Source: Stieleria mannarensis (lineage in GTDB: Bacteria > Planctomycetota > Planctomycetia > Pirellulales > Pirellulaceae). From it: a stretch of 64,000 nucleotides of DNA. Under the pieces are notes generated by a model. It worked only from the letters and a program-made list of their open reading frames with translations. It did no database searches and was not told the origin of the DNA. The stretch is taken from NCBI RefSeq assembly GCF_014154935.1, contig NZ_JACEHH010000004.1, positions 1-64,000 of the forward strand, read 5' to 3'. Of the stretch, positions 38,183 through 47,209 are shown one piece after another (position 1 is the stretch's first letter; each line of letters opens with the position of its first letter). Made by a program: the position numbers and the translations under genes.

Positions 38183-40447
38183 ATGACTCAATGGCTTCGC
38201 TCGATCGCCGTGCTGGTCGTGTGGTTGACCGGTGGATGGGTGGGCTCGGTTTCCTGGGCGCAGTCCCGAGCCCAGACACCAGCCGCCGAATCTGATGGGC
38301 CGACCGCTTCAACCGCGACGCCGATCAGCGACGCGAAGACGCTTGGCGCGGCGATCGCAGAGCTTTCCCACGCAAGGTTCGCAAAGCGGCAAGCGGCCTA
38401 TCGTTTTCTGATCGAATGTGGCAACGACGCGATCGCACACCTGGAGCGCACTGCCGGTGGTGGCGACCGGAACGTTGCCGAACGATGCGTGCGAGCGCTC
38501 GTCGAAATCACCCGTGACAGCGAGTGCACCGAGGCGGCGCTGGCGGCTCTGGATCGGCTGGCCAAGGATGCTGCGAATCCGGTCGCGGACTTGGCCGCGT
38601 CCGAATCACGCCGTTTGAAGATGTCCAAGGAGGAACATGCCATCGAGGCGTTGATCGCTGCCGGCGTGCAAGTCCATCGGTCCACCCGCGGAACGGTTTA
38701 CACCATCCAAATCGCCAGAGACCAAGACCTGTTCTGGCTCAAGTTTTTGCCGCAACTTCGCCGGGTCCGCTTGTCCGGCAACGGCATTACCGACGCCGGA
38801 TTAAAGCACCTGTTCGATTGCAACCGACTTTCCGATTTGTCGTTCAGTCGCACCGCCGTCACCGACGCGGGGCTGGGACAGCTTCGACACCTCCCCTCGC
38901 TGTCGGGGCTGCATCTCGGCGACGACTCCTTCACCGCCGACGGCATCCGAAAACTCAAATCAATCCCCGGCCTGACCTCGCTCTCCTGGTTTGCCTCGAT
39001 CGATCCGGAACGATTGCAAGCCATCGGTGAACTTCAAAACCTGAGGAATTTCAGTTTTTCGACGCAACAAGTCACCGAACAAATGGTCCAGACCGTCAAT
39101 CGATTGTCTCAATTGACCCATCTGCAGTTGACGGCAACCGGTGTGACGGATCTGCAATGCAAGTACCTGGAACGGATTCACCCCGCCATCAACCTGTCTT
39201 TGATGCGATCGCCCGATCTGACCCTGGTCGGCTGGGAACGACTGTGTCAGTTGGATTTACAAACGTTGTCGACCTATCAAACCCCGATCACCGACGAAGT
39301 GCTCAAGCGACTCGGCAACGTCACGTCGCTGAGGTACTTGACGGTGACCGAGGCGCCGATCAGCGACGACGGTTTGTTGCACCTGAAGCAACTCACCGAG
39401 CTGCGATACGTCAATCTGCGCCGCACGAATGTGACACAGGAGGGCGCCGATAAACTGAAAAAGCTGCTCCCCAAACTGCGAACCCTGCGGATCGATTCCC
39501 AGGGCTTCGCCGCCGCCGAGCCCTACAGCATCACCACCGCGGTCGGCAAAAAGAATGTCCATTTGCGGGTCGCATTGACCGACGCCACGCTCAAAACACT
39601 GGCCAAAGAAAAAGATGTTCACACCGTCTACATGACCCGCATCGGCAGCAACGATCAACAGGTCCGGATGATCGCCACGTTACCGATCAAGGGCCTGGTC
39701 ATTGATTCCGATGCCATCACCGACCAGGGGCTTGCCGCGTTGAAGGAACATCCCCACCTTGAGTTGCTGACCGTCACTTCCAGCGGACTCACCGACGGCT
39801 GCAAAAACGCACTGCTTGCGATCCCCAAGCTGTCCAAACTCTGGATCCAGAAAGCCAAGCTGACCGACGCCGGAGTGGGAGCGTTGGTCCGAGGGTTTTC
39901 CGACAAGCAACAACTGACGTCGCTGACCTTGGGGAATTGCCCTCAGATTTCCAATAACGCCTTCGACGGTATCAAGACCCTGACCTCACTCAACTACCTC
40001 GCCTTGCGCGACAACCCGCGGCTCGATTCTGCCGTCTTTCAGCACGTTCGCGGGATGGAGGAACTGGTCGAAATCCGTCTGGAAGGAAACACCGTCCAGG
40101 CCGAAGACGTGAAGCACCTCGGTACAGTGCCTCTGGAACGATTGCATTTGAGCAACGCGATGATCGCCGACGATGCGATGGAAGCACTGGCCGAATCGAG
40201 CCCACAGATCCGGCAGTTGGGGTTGGCCAAATCGAATGTGGACGATGCCGCCATGGCCTCGATCGGCAAACTCAAACAACTCGAATGGTTGTGGTTGTAC
40301 GGAACCTCCGTCAGCGACGATGGCTTGTCCGAACTGGACGACCTGAAGAAGTTAAAACACGTCTATGTTGACGCCGATCACGTCACTGCCAAGGGGCAAC
40401 AGCGGTTTGAGCAACAACACCCCGATGCGGTGCTGCGACGCTACTAA
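38183..40447 (+). CDS. Large exported leucine-rich-repeat protein
   Basis: A 754-residue protein. ATG 38183 puts the signal peptide (SIAVLVVWLTGGWVGSVSWA) at the very N-terminus; ATG 38153 is in frame. Residues about 50-160 form helices like HEAT repeats (LEIT/LAALDRLAKDAANPVADLA patterns). From about 190 to the end the protein is leucine-rich repeats of about 24 residues, for example RVRLSGNGITDAGLKHLFDC and LERLHLSNAMIADDAMEALA. It probably binds other proteins outside the cytoplasm. A dispersed repeat begins 3 bases after the stop. Confidence 0.8.
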   Translation: MTQWLRSIAVLVVWLTGGWVGSVSWAQSRAQTPAAESDGPTASTATPISDAKTLGAAIAELSHARFAKRQAAYRFLIECGNDAIAHLERTAGGGDRNVAERCVRALVEITRDSECTEAALAALDRLAKDAANPVADLAASESRRLKMSKEEHAIEALIAAGVQVHRSTRGTVYTIQIARDQDLFWLKFLPQLRRVRLSGNGITDAGLKHLFDCNRLSDLSFSRTAVTDAGLGQLRHLPSLSGLHLGDDSFTADGIRKLKSIPGLTSLSWFASIDPERLQAIGELQNLRNFSFSTQQVTEQMVQTVNRLSQLTHLQLTATGVTDLQCKYLERIHPAINLSLMRSPDLTLVGWERLCQLDLQTLSTYQTPITDEVLKRLGNVTSLRYLTVTEAPISDDGLLHLKQLTELRYVNLRRTNVTQEGADKLKKLLPKLRTLRIDSQGFAAAEPYSITTAVGKKNVHLRVALTDATLKTLAKEKDVHTVYMTRIGSNDQQVRMIATLPIKGLVIDSDAITDQGLAALKEHPHLELLTVTSSGLTDGCKNALLAIPKLSKLWIQKAKLTDAGVGALVRGFSDKQQLTSLTLGNCPQISNNAFDGIKTLTSLNYLALRDNPRLDSAVFQHVRGMEELVEIRLEGNTVQAEDVKHLGTVPLERLHLSNAMIADDAMEALAESSPQIRQLGLAKSNVDDAAMASIGKLKQLEWLWLYGTSVSDDGLSELDDLKKLKHVYVDADHVTAKGQQRFEQQHPDAVLRRY

Positions 40448-40450
40448 TCG

Positions 40451-40570
40451 TCCGTCTCGCCTTAGCATTCGGGTAGACGGTAGTGGACGAGGCGAGGAGT
40501 CCTCGCAGCTGGCAATCCGAATGGACTCGCCGTCTCGTCCACGACCCGAAAATCAAGCTGCGGCGGAAGA
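40451..40570 (+). repeat. Dispersed 120-base hairpin element, copy A
   Basis: GTGGACGAGGCGAGGAGTCC and GGACTCGCCGTCTCGTCCAC inside it are nearly inverted copies, so it folds into a long hairpin. Flanking parts CGTCTCGCCTTAGCATTC and AATCAAGCTGCGGCGGAAG are shared with copy B (47089-47209, minus strand). A partial copy C lies at 43021-43085. No gene is supported between 40448 and 40754. Confidence 0.7.
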
Positions 40571-40754
40571 CTTGCCGAGACAGTCGCTTGAGCCGAAAGG
40601 GTGATTTTTTCAAAAATGACAGTCGGCCCGCCGGTAAAGTTTGCCTACAGCGCGGAGGTTTTCTTCGTCCCGGGGCGCGTCGTTTCTAGGTGAATATTGA
40701 GCGGATAGCTTCCGATAGCAGACACTAACCCTCTGCTATCGATGGAGCCTGCTT

Positions 40755-42947
40755 GTGCCGACCCGCCTGACGAGACCTCAGCTGAACCCCACCCCCACCC
40801 ACGTCAAACGGCGGCAGCTGCGCGCCACCGTCGCCGGGCTGACTGCCGGTCTGGTCCTCGGTTTGACCAGCGTTGCGGGGGCCGATGAGGCGATTCAGTT
40901 GACCGCGCCGTTGAATGCCGGGCCCACCGCCGCGGCCCAGGTCCGTCCGGCAGACACCGCGTGGACCCAGCGACCGTCGACCGACACCACGTCTGGAAAA
41001 TCGACGTCCGGCAAATCGACCGCGGCAACCACCGTTTCAAGCCCCTTGGACCGGTTTCGCGGCGCGGTGCCGAAACTGCCGACAAAGAAACCGGCGACGG
41101 CGTCGGTCCCGACGCCCGGCGAAGTGGAACTGGACGGCGGACTCGACCGCGACCACGTGCCCGCGTTGCCGGCGGGCAGCGTTTGGCAGGATCGGGCCGC
41201 GGCGCATCGTTCCGGCGACTCCACCGCAAGTTCCCCCAACCCCGTGGCCGACCCGACACCGGTTGCCGTAAGCCCCGCTGCCTCAAGTCCAGCCGTATCA
41301 AACGCTGCCGTGGCCGAAGGAGGCTGGGTGGCACGCGACGCGATCAATCAAATCTCACCGCTGCGTGACCCGATCGGCGGTCAGCACGAGGCGCGTTCGA
41401 GCAAAACCGAGGCGGTGAACACCCAGGAAATCGATGCATCGACCGATGCTGCTGCGGCCAACAATGCACCGGCAAGCGAGTCGGTCGCCAGCGAAGTGAT
41501 CGCGGGCGATGCGTTGTCTCAACCGCAGCGGCCTGCTGCAGATCCGGTGACCAGGGCGCCCAAGCGTCAATCGATGTCCTTGGACGAGGCCCGATCGGCG
41601 GCGACGAACACGGGTGATGCCGACCTCGATGAAACGCCGTTGCTGCCGCCACCCTCGACTCGCCAAACCGATCCCGCGGACATGGAACCGCTGGACCAGA
41701 ATCAGCCGCAGCGCAGCCGCGCGACGGTCGATTCGCTGCCCAAACGCAAGCCGAAGTCCGAGATCGTCGAAAGTGCTTCGTCGAGCAAAATGACGGACTC
41801 GAAGAATCAACGGGGCGTCGACAAAGCATCTCCCGATGCCTCTCGTCCGGACAACGCCGCCGCGTCCGTCTCGATCGGCGACCTGCCGGCGACGGAGCAG
41901 GCACCGGCGCTCGACTACACCGGTCGTCCTGCCGCGGAAATCACCCCGACGCGGACGGTTACCAACCTGCGTCGTGGGATCGAACGCATCCTGACGTATT
42001 TCTATCAGCGGCCCGAGATCGCCAGCGGACGCAGCAATTGGGGCATGATGCACTCGATGATGGTGTTCGGTGCCGACACGCGGCTGGCCGTCGGACGTCA
42101 ACACTACAGCACGATCGCCTGGATCGCCGGCAACAATAATTGTCGCGGGCAACGCCTGTTGACTCATGATGCCAACGGGATTCAGGCCAAAAGCGGCGTC
42201 GGGTTGCAAGGCCACCAAGGCCAATTCCTCGCCGTGTTGGGCATGTGCAACGTCCCCACGGAGTACCCGCTGTATGCCGGCAAAGTCAAATACGACGTCG
42301 CGGCGTTGATCGAGTCGGAGAAACAGAACTGCAAGGCGGGCGAAGAATTGACGTTCACCCTGATCGGGCTGTCACACTATCTGGACACCGACAGCCGTTG
42401 GGTCGCCGCCGACGGTACCCGCTGGGATTTCGAGCGATTGATCGAAGAAGAACTGAAACAACCGATCGTCGGCAGCGCTTGCGGCGGGACCCACCGATTG
42501 ATGGGGTACTCCCACGCCCTGCGCAAACGACGCGCCGAAGGCAAGCCGATCACGGGACAGTGGAAACGCGCGGAGATCTTTACCGAGGATTTCATCGATT
42601 ACGCCTACTCGCTGCAGAACCGCGACGGATCGATGAGCACGAATTGGTTGGAAGGCCGCGCGGACAACGGAAACGTCGATCGAAAGATTCAAACGACCGG
42701 ACACATCGTCGAATGGTTGTTGACCGTCACACCGGATGACCAGTTGCAGGACCGACGTCTGGTCGCGGCGGTCGCGTTCTTGGTCCGTTCGATGGGTTCG
42801 GACCTGGATCATGATTGGAGCATCGGCCCCAAAGGCCACGCGCTGCGTTCTTTGGCGATGTACCACCAACGCGTCTACCGTGCCGGCACGCCCTGGGTCC
42901 CCGCCTCGGTGGCCGCATCGACGACCCGAGCCCAGGGCCGCCGCTAG
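40755..42947 (+). CDS. Exported protein with C-terminal alpha/alpha-toroid-like domain
   Basis: A 730-residue protein starting at GTG 40755. A signal-like helix (GLTAGLVLGLTSVAGA) lies near residues 28-45. Residues about 50-400 are low complexity, rich in Ala, Pro, Ser and Thr, with Gly-Lys-Ser-Thr repeats. From about 405 the protein is compact: NWGMMHSMMVFGADTRLAVG, AWIAGNNNCRGQRLLTHDAN, GVGLQGHQGQFLAVLGMCNV and later FIDYAYSLQNRDGSMSTNWL. The spacing of Gly, Trp and His resembles prenyltransferase/terpene-cyclase-like toroids. It is widespread in related bacteria as an unnamed protein. Function is unknown. Confidence 0.65.
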   Translation: MPTRLTRPQLNPTPTHVKRRQLRATVAGLTAGLVLGLTSVAGADEAIQLTAPLNAGPTAAAQVRPADTAWTQRPSTDTTSGKSTSGKSTAATTVSSPLDRFRGAVPKLPTKKPATASVPTPGEVELDGGLDRDHVPALPAGSVWQDRAAAHRSGDSTASSPNPVADPTPVAVSPAASSPAVSNAAVAEGGWVARDAINQISPLRDPIGGQHEARSSKTEAVNTQEIDASTDAAAANNAPASESVASEVIAGDALSQPQRPAADPVTRAPKRQSMSLDEARSAATNTGDADLDETPLLPPPSTRQTDPADMEPLDQNQPQRSRATVDSLPKRKPKSEIVESASSSKMTDSKNQRGVDKASPDASRPDNAAASVSIGDLPATEQAPALDYTGRPAAEITPTRTVTNLRRGIERILTYFYQRPEIASGRSNWGMMHSMMVFGADTRLAVGRQHYSTIAWIAGNNNCRGQRLLTHDANGIQAKSGVGLQGHQGQFLAVLGMCNVPTEYPLYAGKVKYDVAALIESEKQNCKAGEELTFTLIGLSHYLDTDSRWVAADGTRWDFERLIEEELKQPIVGSACGGTHRLMGYSHALRKRRAEGKPITGQWKRAEIFTEDFIDYAYSLQNRDGSMSTNWLEGRADNGNVDRKIQTTGHIVEWLLTVTPDDQLQDRRLVAAVAFLVRSMGSDLDHDWSIGPKGHALRSLAMYHQRVYRAGTPWVPASVAASTTRAQGRR

Positions 42948-42997
42948 GACGACGACGCGGTCGGCAGTGGGATTGCGGGCAGTGAGATCGTCGGTCA

Positions 42998-43085
42998 CCG
43001 TAGCGACCTTCGCCAGAAGGTGGTACTCGCAGCCGGCAATCCGAATGGAGCTCGTCGCCTCGTCCACTACATGAAAACCGAGCTG
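42998..43085 (+). repeat. ACCTTCGCCAGAAGGT hairpin copy 3 joined to partial element C
   Basis: CCGTAGCGACCTTCGCCAGA followed by AGGTGG (42998-43023) is fused directly to a part of the 120-base element (CAATCCGAATGGA and CTCGTCCACTACATGAAAAC). Two repeat families are thus adjacent here. Confidence 0.55.
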
Positions 43086-43203
43086 GCAGAGCACGAGAAG
43101 CCTCTCTCACCCGAGGACAGGCGTCGCGTCAATTGATTTCGTATATTCTGTGCAACAGTGTCGCGACACTGCCGCGCCGAATCGACCGTCCACGGAATCA
43201 ACG

Positions 43204-44820
43204 ATGCAACGTCTCACGCTCGCCGTCTTCTGCCTTGTCACCGCGATCGCGTCGACGGATTCCCCTGCCGACCCGCCAGCAAAGGCCGAGCTTGCCCGCT
43301 ACGCGATGACGCACGCCGGTGATGTCGCCCGCGGCAAAGAACTGTTCGACGACCAACGGATCACCCGCTGCCGGGCCTGTCATCGCGTCGGCAGCTCGGG
43401 AGGCCGGGTCGGCCCGGATCTGTCGAAGATCGGCGGCAAATTTGATCGGATTCACTTGATCGAATCCTTGCTGGAACCTTCGCGTCAGATCGTCCAAGGC
43501 TATGAAACCAGCGTCGTGTTGACCGCTGCCGGCGACGTCCGTTCCGGAGTGATCACCGGTGAAGACGCGCAACACGTGACGCTGGATGATTCCACCGGCA
43601 AACAATGGACGATCGCCCGCCGCGACATCGAATCAATCCGGCCGAGTTCGACGTCGACGATGCCGGACGATCTGGCCAAACAGTTGTCCAAGCAGCAGTT
43701 CACCGACTTGATCGCCTACCTGGAAAAACTTCGCACCGGCGTTGGCAACAAATTCGGTTCGGCGACCCGCGGCCCGATCCAACTCCGCGACGGTTTCCAG
43801 ATCCAGACACTCGTCACCGGCCTCTCCGGCGCGACCGCGATGGAAGTGCTCGACGACGGGCGCGTGCTCGTCTGTGAACAAGACGGTCGCCTGCGGGTAG
43901 TCATGGACGGCAAGCTGCTGAGACAGCCGATGCTCGCCTTGGACGTCGAACACCACTGGGAACGTGGCCTGATCGGCGTGACCGTCCACCCGGACTTTCC
44001 GGCATCGAATTGGTTGTACGTTTGCTATGTCGTCAAACAACCCTACTCGCACCACCGCGTCAGCCGCTTTCGCGTTCACGGCGATGTCGCCGACCCCGCC
44101 AGCGAACAGATCCTGATCGCCGGCGACGACCAGAGCAAGTTCGGGGGAAACGTTCCGGCCGGTCATCAAGGCGGCGCGCTACACTTCGGCCCCGACGGCA
44201 AACTGTACATCGCGATCGGCGAACAGACGGCCAAGCGGCCTGCCCAGGACATGCACGCGCTGCAAGGCAAAATCCTGCGTTTGATGGACGACGGATCGAT
44301 CCCGCCGGACAACCCCTTCGTCAACACCACTCGGGGCAAGTACCGATCGATCTGGGCACTCGGTTGTCGCAACCCGTTCACCTTTGCCATCGATCGCCAG
44401 ACCGGACGCATGTTGATCAACGACGTCGGCGGGAAATTTGAAGAGGTCAATCCGGGGGTCGCCGGCACCAATTACGGATGGCCCGACTTTGATCACGGCC
44501 CGATCGATAAACAAGGTTACACCGGACCGATCCATCGCTACCCCGAAGCATCGATTTCCGGAGGCGACTTTGCCCCCGATGCGATGGGCGAAACGTTCGC
44601 CGGACGCTATTTCTTTGCCGACTTTGTGCACGGCTGGATCCACACCATCGACGCCGATGCAGGTGGTCAGGCCCAAACGTTTGCCAGCGGATTGCGGCGC
44701 CCGGTCGACCTGCGGTTTTCTGCCGACGGATCGCTGTACGTCTTGCTGCGCAACGCCTGGGTCGTCGATGACAAATTCCAACGCGACAGCGGTTCGCTGG
44801 TGCAAATCCGCCGCAAGTAG
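43204..44820 (+). CDS. Cytochrome c-PQQ-type sugar dehydrogenase
   Basis: A 538-residue exported enzyme from ATG 43204, with signal peptide LTLAVFCLVTAIASTDSPAD. Residues about 35-180 are a planctomycete-type cytochrome c domain with a covalent heme site CRACH (Cys56, Cys59, His60). From about 195 a six-bladed beta-propeller of the soluble glucose/sorbosone dehydrogenase type follows: LVTGLSGATAMEVLDDGRVL, GLIGVTVHPDFPASNWLYVC, GGALHFGPDGKLYIAIGEQT, and RNPFTFAIDRQTGRMLINDV. It should oxidise a sugar with PQQ and pass electrons to its own heme. The heme domain is N-terminal, whereas in many planctomycete proteins it is C-terminal. Confidence 0.85.
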   Translation: MQRLTLAVFCLVTAIASTDSPADPPAKAELARYAMTHAGDVARGKELFDDQRITRCRACHRVGSSGGRVGPDLSKIGGKFDRIHLIESLLEPSRQIVQGYETSVVLTAAGDVRSGVITGEDAQHVTLDDSTGKQWTIARRDIESIRPSSTSTMPDDLAKQLSKQQFTDLIAYLEKLRTGVGNKFGSATRGPIQLRDGFQIQTLVTGLSGATAMEVLDDGRVLVCEQDGRLRVVMDGKLLRQPMLALDVEHHWERGLIGVTVHPDFPASNWLYVCYVVKQPYSHHRVSRFRVHGDVADPASEQILIAGDDQSKFGGNVPAGHQGGALHFGPDGKLYIAIGEQTAKRPAQDMHALQGKILRLMDDGSIPPDNPFVNTTRGKYRSIWALGCRNPFTFAIDRQTGRMLINDVGGKFEEVNPGVAGTNYGWPDFDHGPIDKQGYTGPIHRYPEASISGGDFAPDAMGETFAGRYFFADFVHGWIHTIDADAGGQAQTFASGLRRPVDLRFSADGSLYVLLRNAWVVDDKFQRDSGSLVQIRRK

Positions 44821-44838
44821 GGTCAGCGAGCGGAAAAG

Positions 44839-45096
44839 GGTCAAAAAATGGGGTGGTCAAAAAATGGGGTGGTCAAAAAATGGGGTGGTCAAAAAATGGG
44901 GTGGTCAAAAAATGGGGTGGTCAAAAAATGGGGTGGTCAAAAAATGGCGGGCAATCAATGCAAAACAGATCTGACGGTAGCACGTCCGCTTGCTCGATCG
45001 TGTCCGACCAGTCTCCCACATCCCTGCTTCCCATTTTTTGACCAACTCCTTGTCTGACCAACTCCTTGTCTGACCAACTCCTTGTCTGACCGGTCA
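44839..45096. repeat. Facing 16-base-period repeats (GGTCAAAAAAT family), copy 2
   Basis: Seven tandem 16-base units GGTCAAAAAATGGGGT (44839-44950) face four 16-base units, ATTTTTTGACCAACTC (45033) then CTTGTCTGACCAACTC twice and a last variant ending in CCGGTCA. About 80 bases lie between. The period and the head-to-head layout are the same as at 9376-9481. It lies between the dehydrogenase and the cyclase genes. Confidence 0.85.
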
Positions 45097-45118
45097 TTTA
45101 CCTGAATCACTTCCACCC

Positions 45119-47020
45119 ATGTCCCAGCTTCGCCTCGCCACCTACCATGCCGGATTGCAGATCAACGAGGTGTTCGTTGACGAGCCGGTCGTGATCGGTC
45201 GGAGGGATCCGCGGAAGGGCGACCCGCCGCCGGTTGCGCTACACCGCACGGCAAAGGAAACGCGACTCGTCGTGGCGGATTCGCGGCAAAAGGAAATGTC
45301 GCGGCGGTGGATCGAGGTGTCGCCGATCGAATGGTTTTCGTTCCAGCTGACAAACCTGCACGCTCACTGCCCGGTCGTGATCGCCGACGCGGAAGACATC
45401 TTGCCGGGACAAACACGTCGTTTCGACGATGAAGCGGTGATCGAACTCGGCGGGCGATTGACGCTGCGGATCGAGGCGGTCGATGCGTCGGGGTTGGGAT
45501 CGGCCAGCTATCGCAGTCTGGAAAGCGTGCCGTTGGTTCCCGGGGCGCAAAGCTACGTGGAACACACCGTCGCAATCGGGCAGTTCGCCCAAACCGAGGG
45601 GCAGGAAGTCAACAAACTGTTGCAGTTGGCGTTGCAGGTCGTCCAGGAATCGGTCGGCAGCAACGCGTTCTTTCAAAAGTGCGCCAGCGCCGCGGCCGAG
45701 ATGGTGGACTTGGATCGCACCGTGGTCCTGTTACGCGGCGAGACGGCGGACCAGGACCAGCTGCCGGTCGAGTCGGAATTGGAAGGCGGTTGGCTCCAGG
45801 TCGCACAGCACACGCGGGGCGACAACTTGCTGGGAGGGCATCGCGGACCGATCAGCACGACGTTGTTGAAACGCGTCAGCGAGACCTGTTTGACGGTCAT
45901 CCATCAACCCAAGGCGGGATTGGCCGAGCGGGCGAACCCTGCCGGCGACGACGATCGTTTGGCGCCTTCGCTGCAAAGCGTGCAGTGCGCCGTCGCATCG
46001 CCCATCCTGAATGCCGACCATCAAGTGATCGGCGTCATCTACGGCGATCGCACCATTTGTGCGGCCGGCTCGTTCTCCAGTGGCATCAGTGACATGGAAG
46101 CGACGCTGATCGAGATCCTGGCCGGGGCGCTGGCGGGCGGCTTGGCACGCAGAAACCAAGAGCGGATCCGCAATTCGCTGGCCGAATTCTTCTCGCCCAA
46201 AGTCGCCGACCAACTCGTTTCCGACCCGCAATTGATGGAAGCGAAGGAAATTGATGTGACCGCGTTGTTCTGTGACATTCGAAAATTCAGCAGCGTGACG
46301 GAGAAACTGGGGCCACGCAAAGCGATCGAGTGGATCAATGACGTGATGACCGAGCTCAGCCAGTGCGTGATCGATTCGGACGGCGTGTTGGTCAACTACA
46401 TGGGCGATGAAGTGTTTGCGATGTGGGGCGCGCCCGGCGACCAGCAAGACCACGCCCGACGCGCGATCGAGTGCGCCAAGCGGATGTTAGGCGCGATCGA
46501 ACAGCTGCGGGGGCGATGGGGCAGCGTGTTGCCACAAAAGTTTGGCGCCGGTATCGGGATCAACACGGGACCGGCGTTGGTCGGCAATGTCGGATCGCGA
46601 CAAAAGTTTCAATACGGCCCGCTGGGAAACACCGTCAATCTGAGTTCGCGGTTGCAGTCGGCGACCAAGCAACTCGGCGTGGCCTGTCTGGCGGGCGAAT
46701 CCACCGTGCGGGCGGCCGGATGCACCGAGCAGTGCCGCCGACTGGCCAAGTTGTCGGTCGTCGGCATCGAACACTGCATCGACGTTTACGAAATCACGCT
46801 CCAAGCCGACGATCAATGGCAACAACTCAAGAGAGAGTACGAGCAAGCACTCGATGATTTCGAACACCGCCGACTGGCCGACTCGGCCGCGCGAATCGAA
46901 TCCTTGGTCGCGGACTACCCGCAAGACGCCCCCAGTCGCGACTTGCAGCGGCGGGTTCGGGATGAGGTGGACCAACCGTCACGAGACTTCAGCGGGGTGT
47001 TGGAGTTGACGCAAAAGTAG
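45119..47020 (+). CDS. Class III adenylate/guanylate cyclase with FHA-like and GAF domains
   Basis: A 633-residue cytoplasmic signalling enzyme that makes a cyclic nucleotide. Residues about 1-125 look like an FHA domain (VVIGRRDPRKGDPPP, then SRRWIEV in place of the SxxH site). Residues about 150-340 are a GAF domain. The cyclase domain (about 370-560) has metal-binding Asp386 in ALFCDIRKFSSVTEKLGP and Asp430 in NYMGDEVFAMWGAP, with FQYGPLGNTVNLSSRLQSAT giving the transition-state Asn and Arg. A helical tail follows. Ligand for GAF and nucleotide specificity are not evident. Confidence 0.9.
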   Translation: MSQLRLATYHAGLQINEVFVDEPVVIGRRDPRKGDPPPVALHRTAKETRLVVADSRQKEMSRRWIEVSPIEWFSFQLTNLHAHCPVVIADAEDILPGQTRRFDDEAVIELGGRLTLRIEAVDASGLGSASYRSLESVPLVPGAQSYVEHTVAIGQFAQTEGQEVNKLLQLALQVVQESVGSNAFFQKCASAAAEMVDLDRTVVLLRGETADQDQLPVESELEGGWLQVAQHTRGDNLLGGHRGPISTTLLKRVSETCLTVIHQPKAGLAERANPAGDDDRLAPSLQSVQCAVASPILNADHQVIGVIYGDRTICAAGSFSSGISDMEATLIEILAGALAGGLARRNQERIRNSLAEFFSPKVADQLVSDPQLMEAKEIDVTALFCDIRKFSSVTEKLGPRKAIEWINDVMTELSQCVIDSDGVLVNYMGDEVFAMWGAPGDQQDHARRAIECAKRMLGAIEQLRGRWGSVLPQKFGAGIGINTGPALVGNVGSRQKFQYGPLGNTVNLSSRLQSATKQLGVACLAGESTVRAAGCTEQCRRLAKLSVVGIEHCIDVYEITLQADDQWQQLKREYEQALDDFEHRRLADSAARIESLVADYPQDAPSRDLQRRVRDEVDQPSRDFSGVLELTQK

Positions 47021-47088
47021 GCCGTCGGATCCACTTGCGTTTCGCGAAAAGCTTAGGACTCTGGCGGGATGGAGGCTGGCTGAGGGGA

Positions 47089-47209
47089 TTCCGCCGCAGC
47101 TTGGTTTTCGGGTCGTGGGCGAGCCAACGAGTCCGTTCGGCTTGCCAACTGCCAGGACTCCTCGCGTCGGCCACTATCGTCTACCGGAATGTTAAGGCGA
47201 GACGGAAGA
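47089..47209 (-). repeat. Dispersed 120-base hairpin element, copy B
   Basis: On the minus strand this matches copy A (40451-40570) along its whole length with roughly one change in seven bases, including CCGTCTCGCCTTAACATTC at one end and CAAGCTGCGGCGGAAT at the other. It overlaps the last codons of the DUF2126 gene and supplies its TAA stop. Confidence 0.7.

Noticed and set aside
40383-40613. Short frames across repeat copy A
   Set aside because: They cross from the LRR gene into the hairpin repeat and do not resemble proteins.
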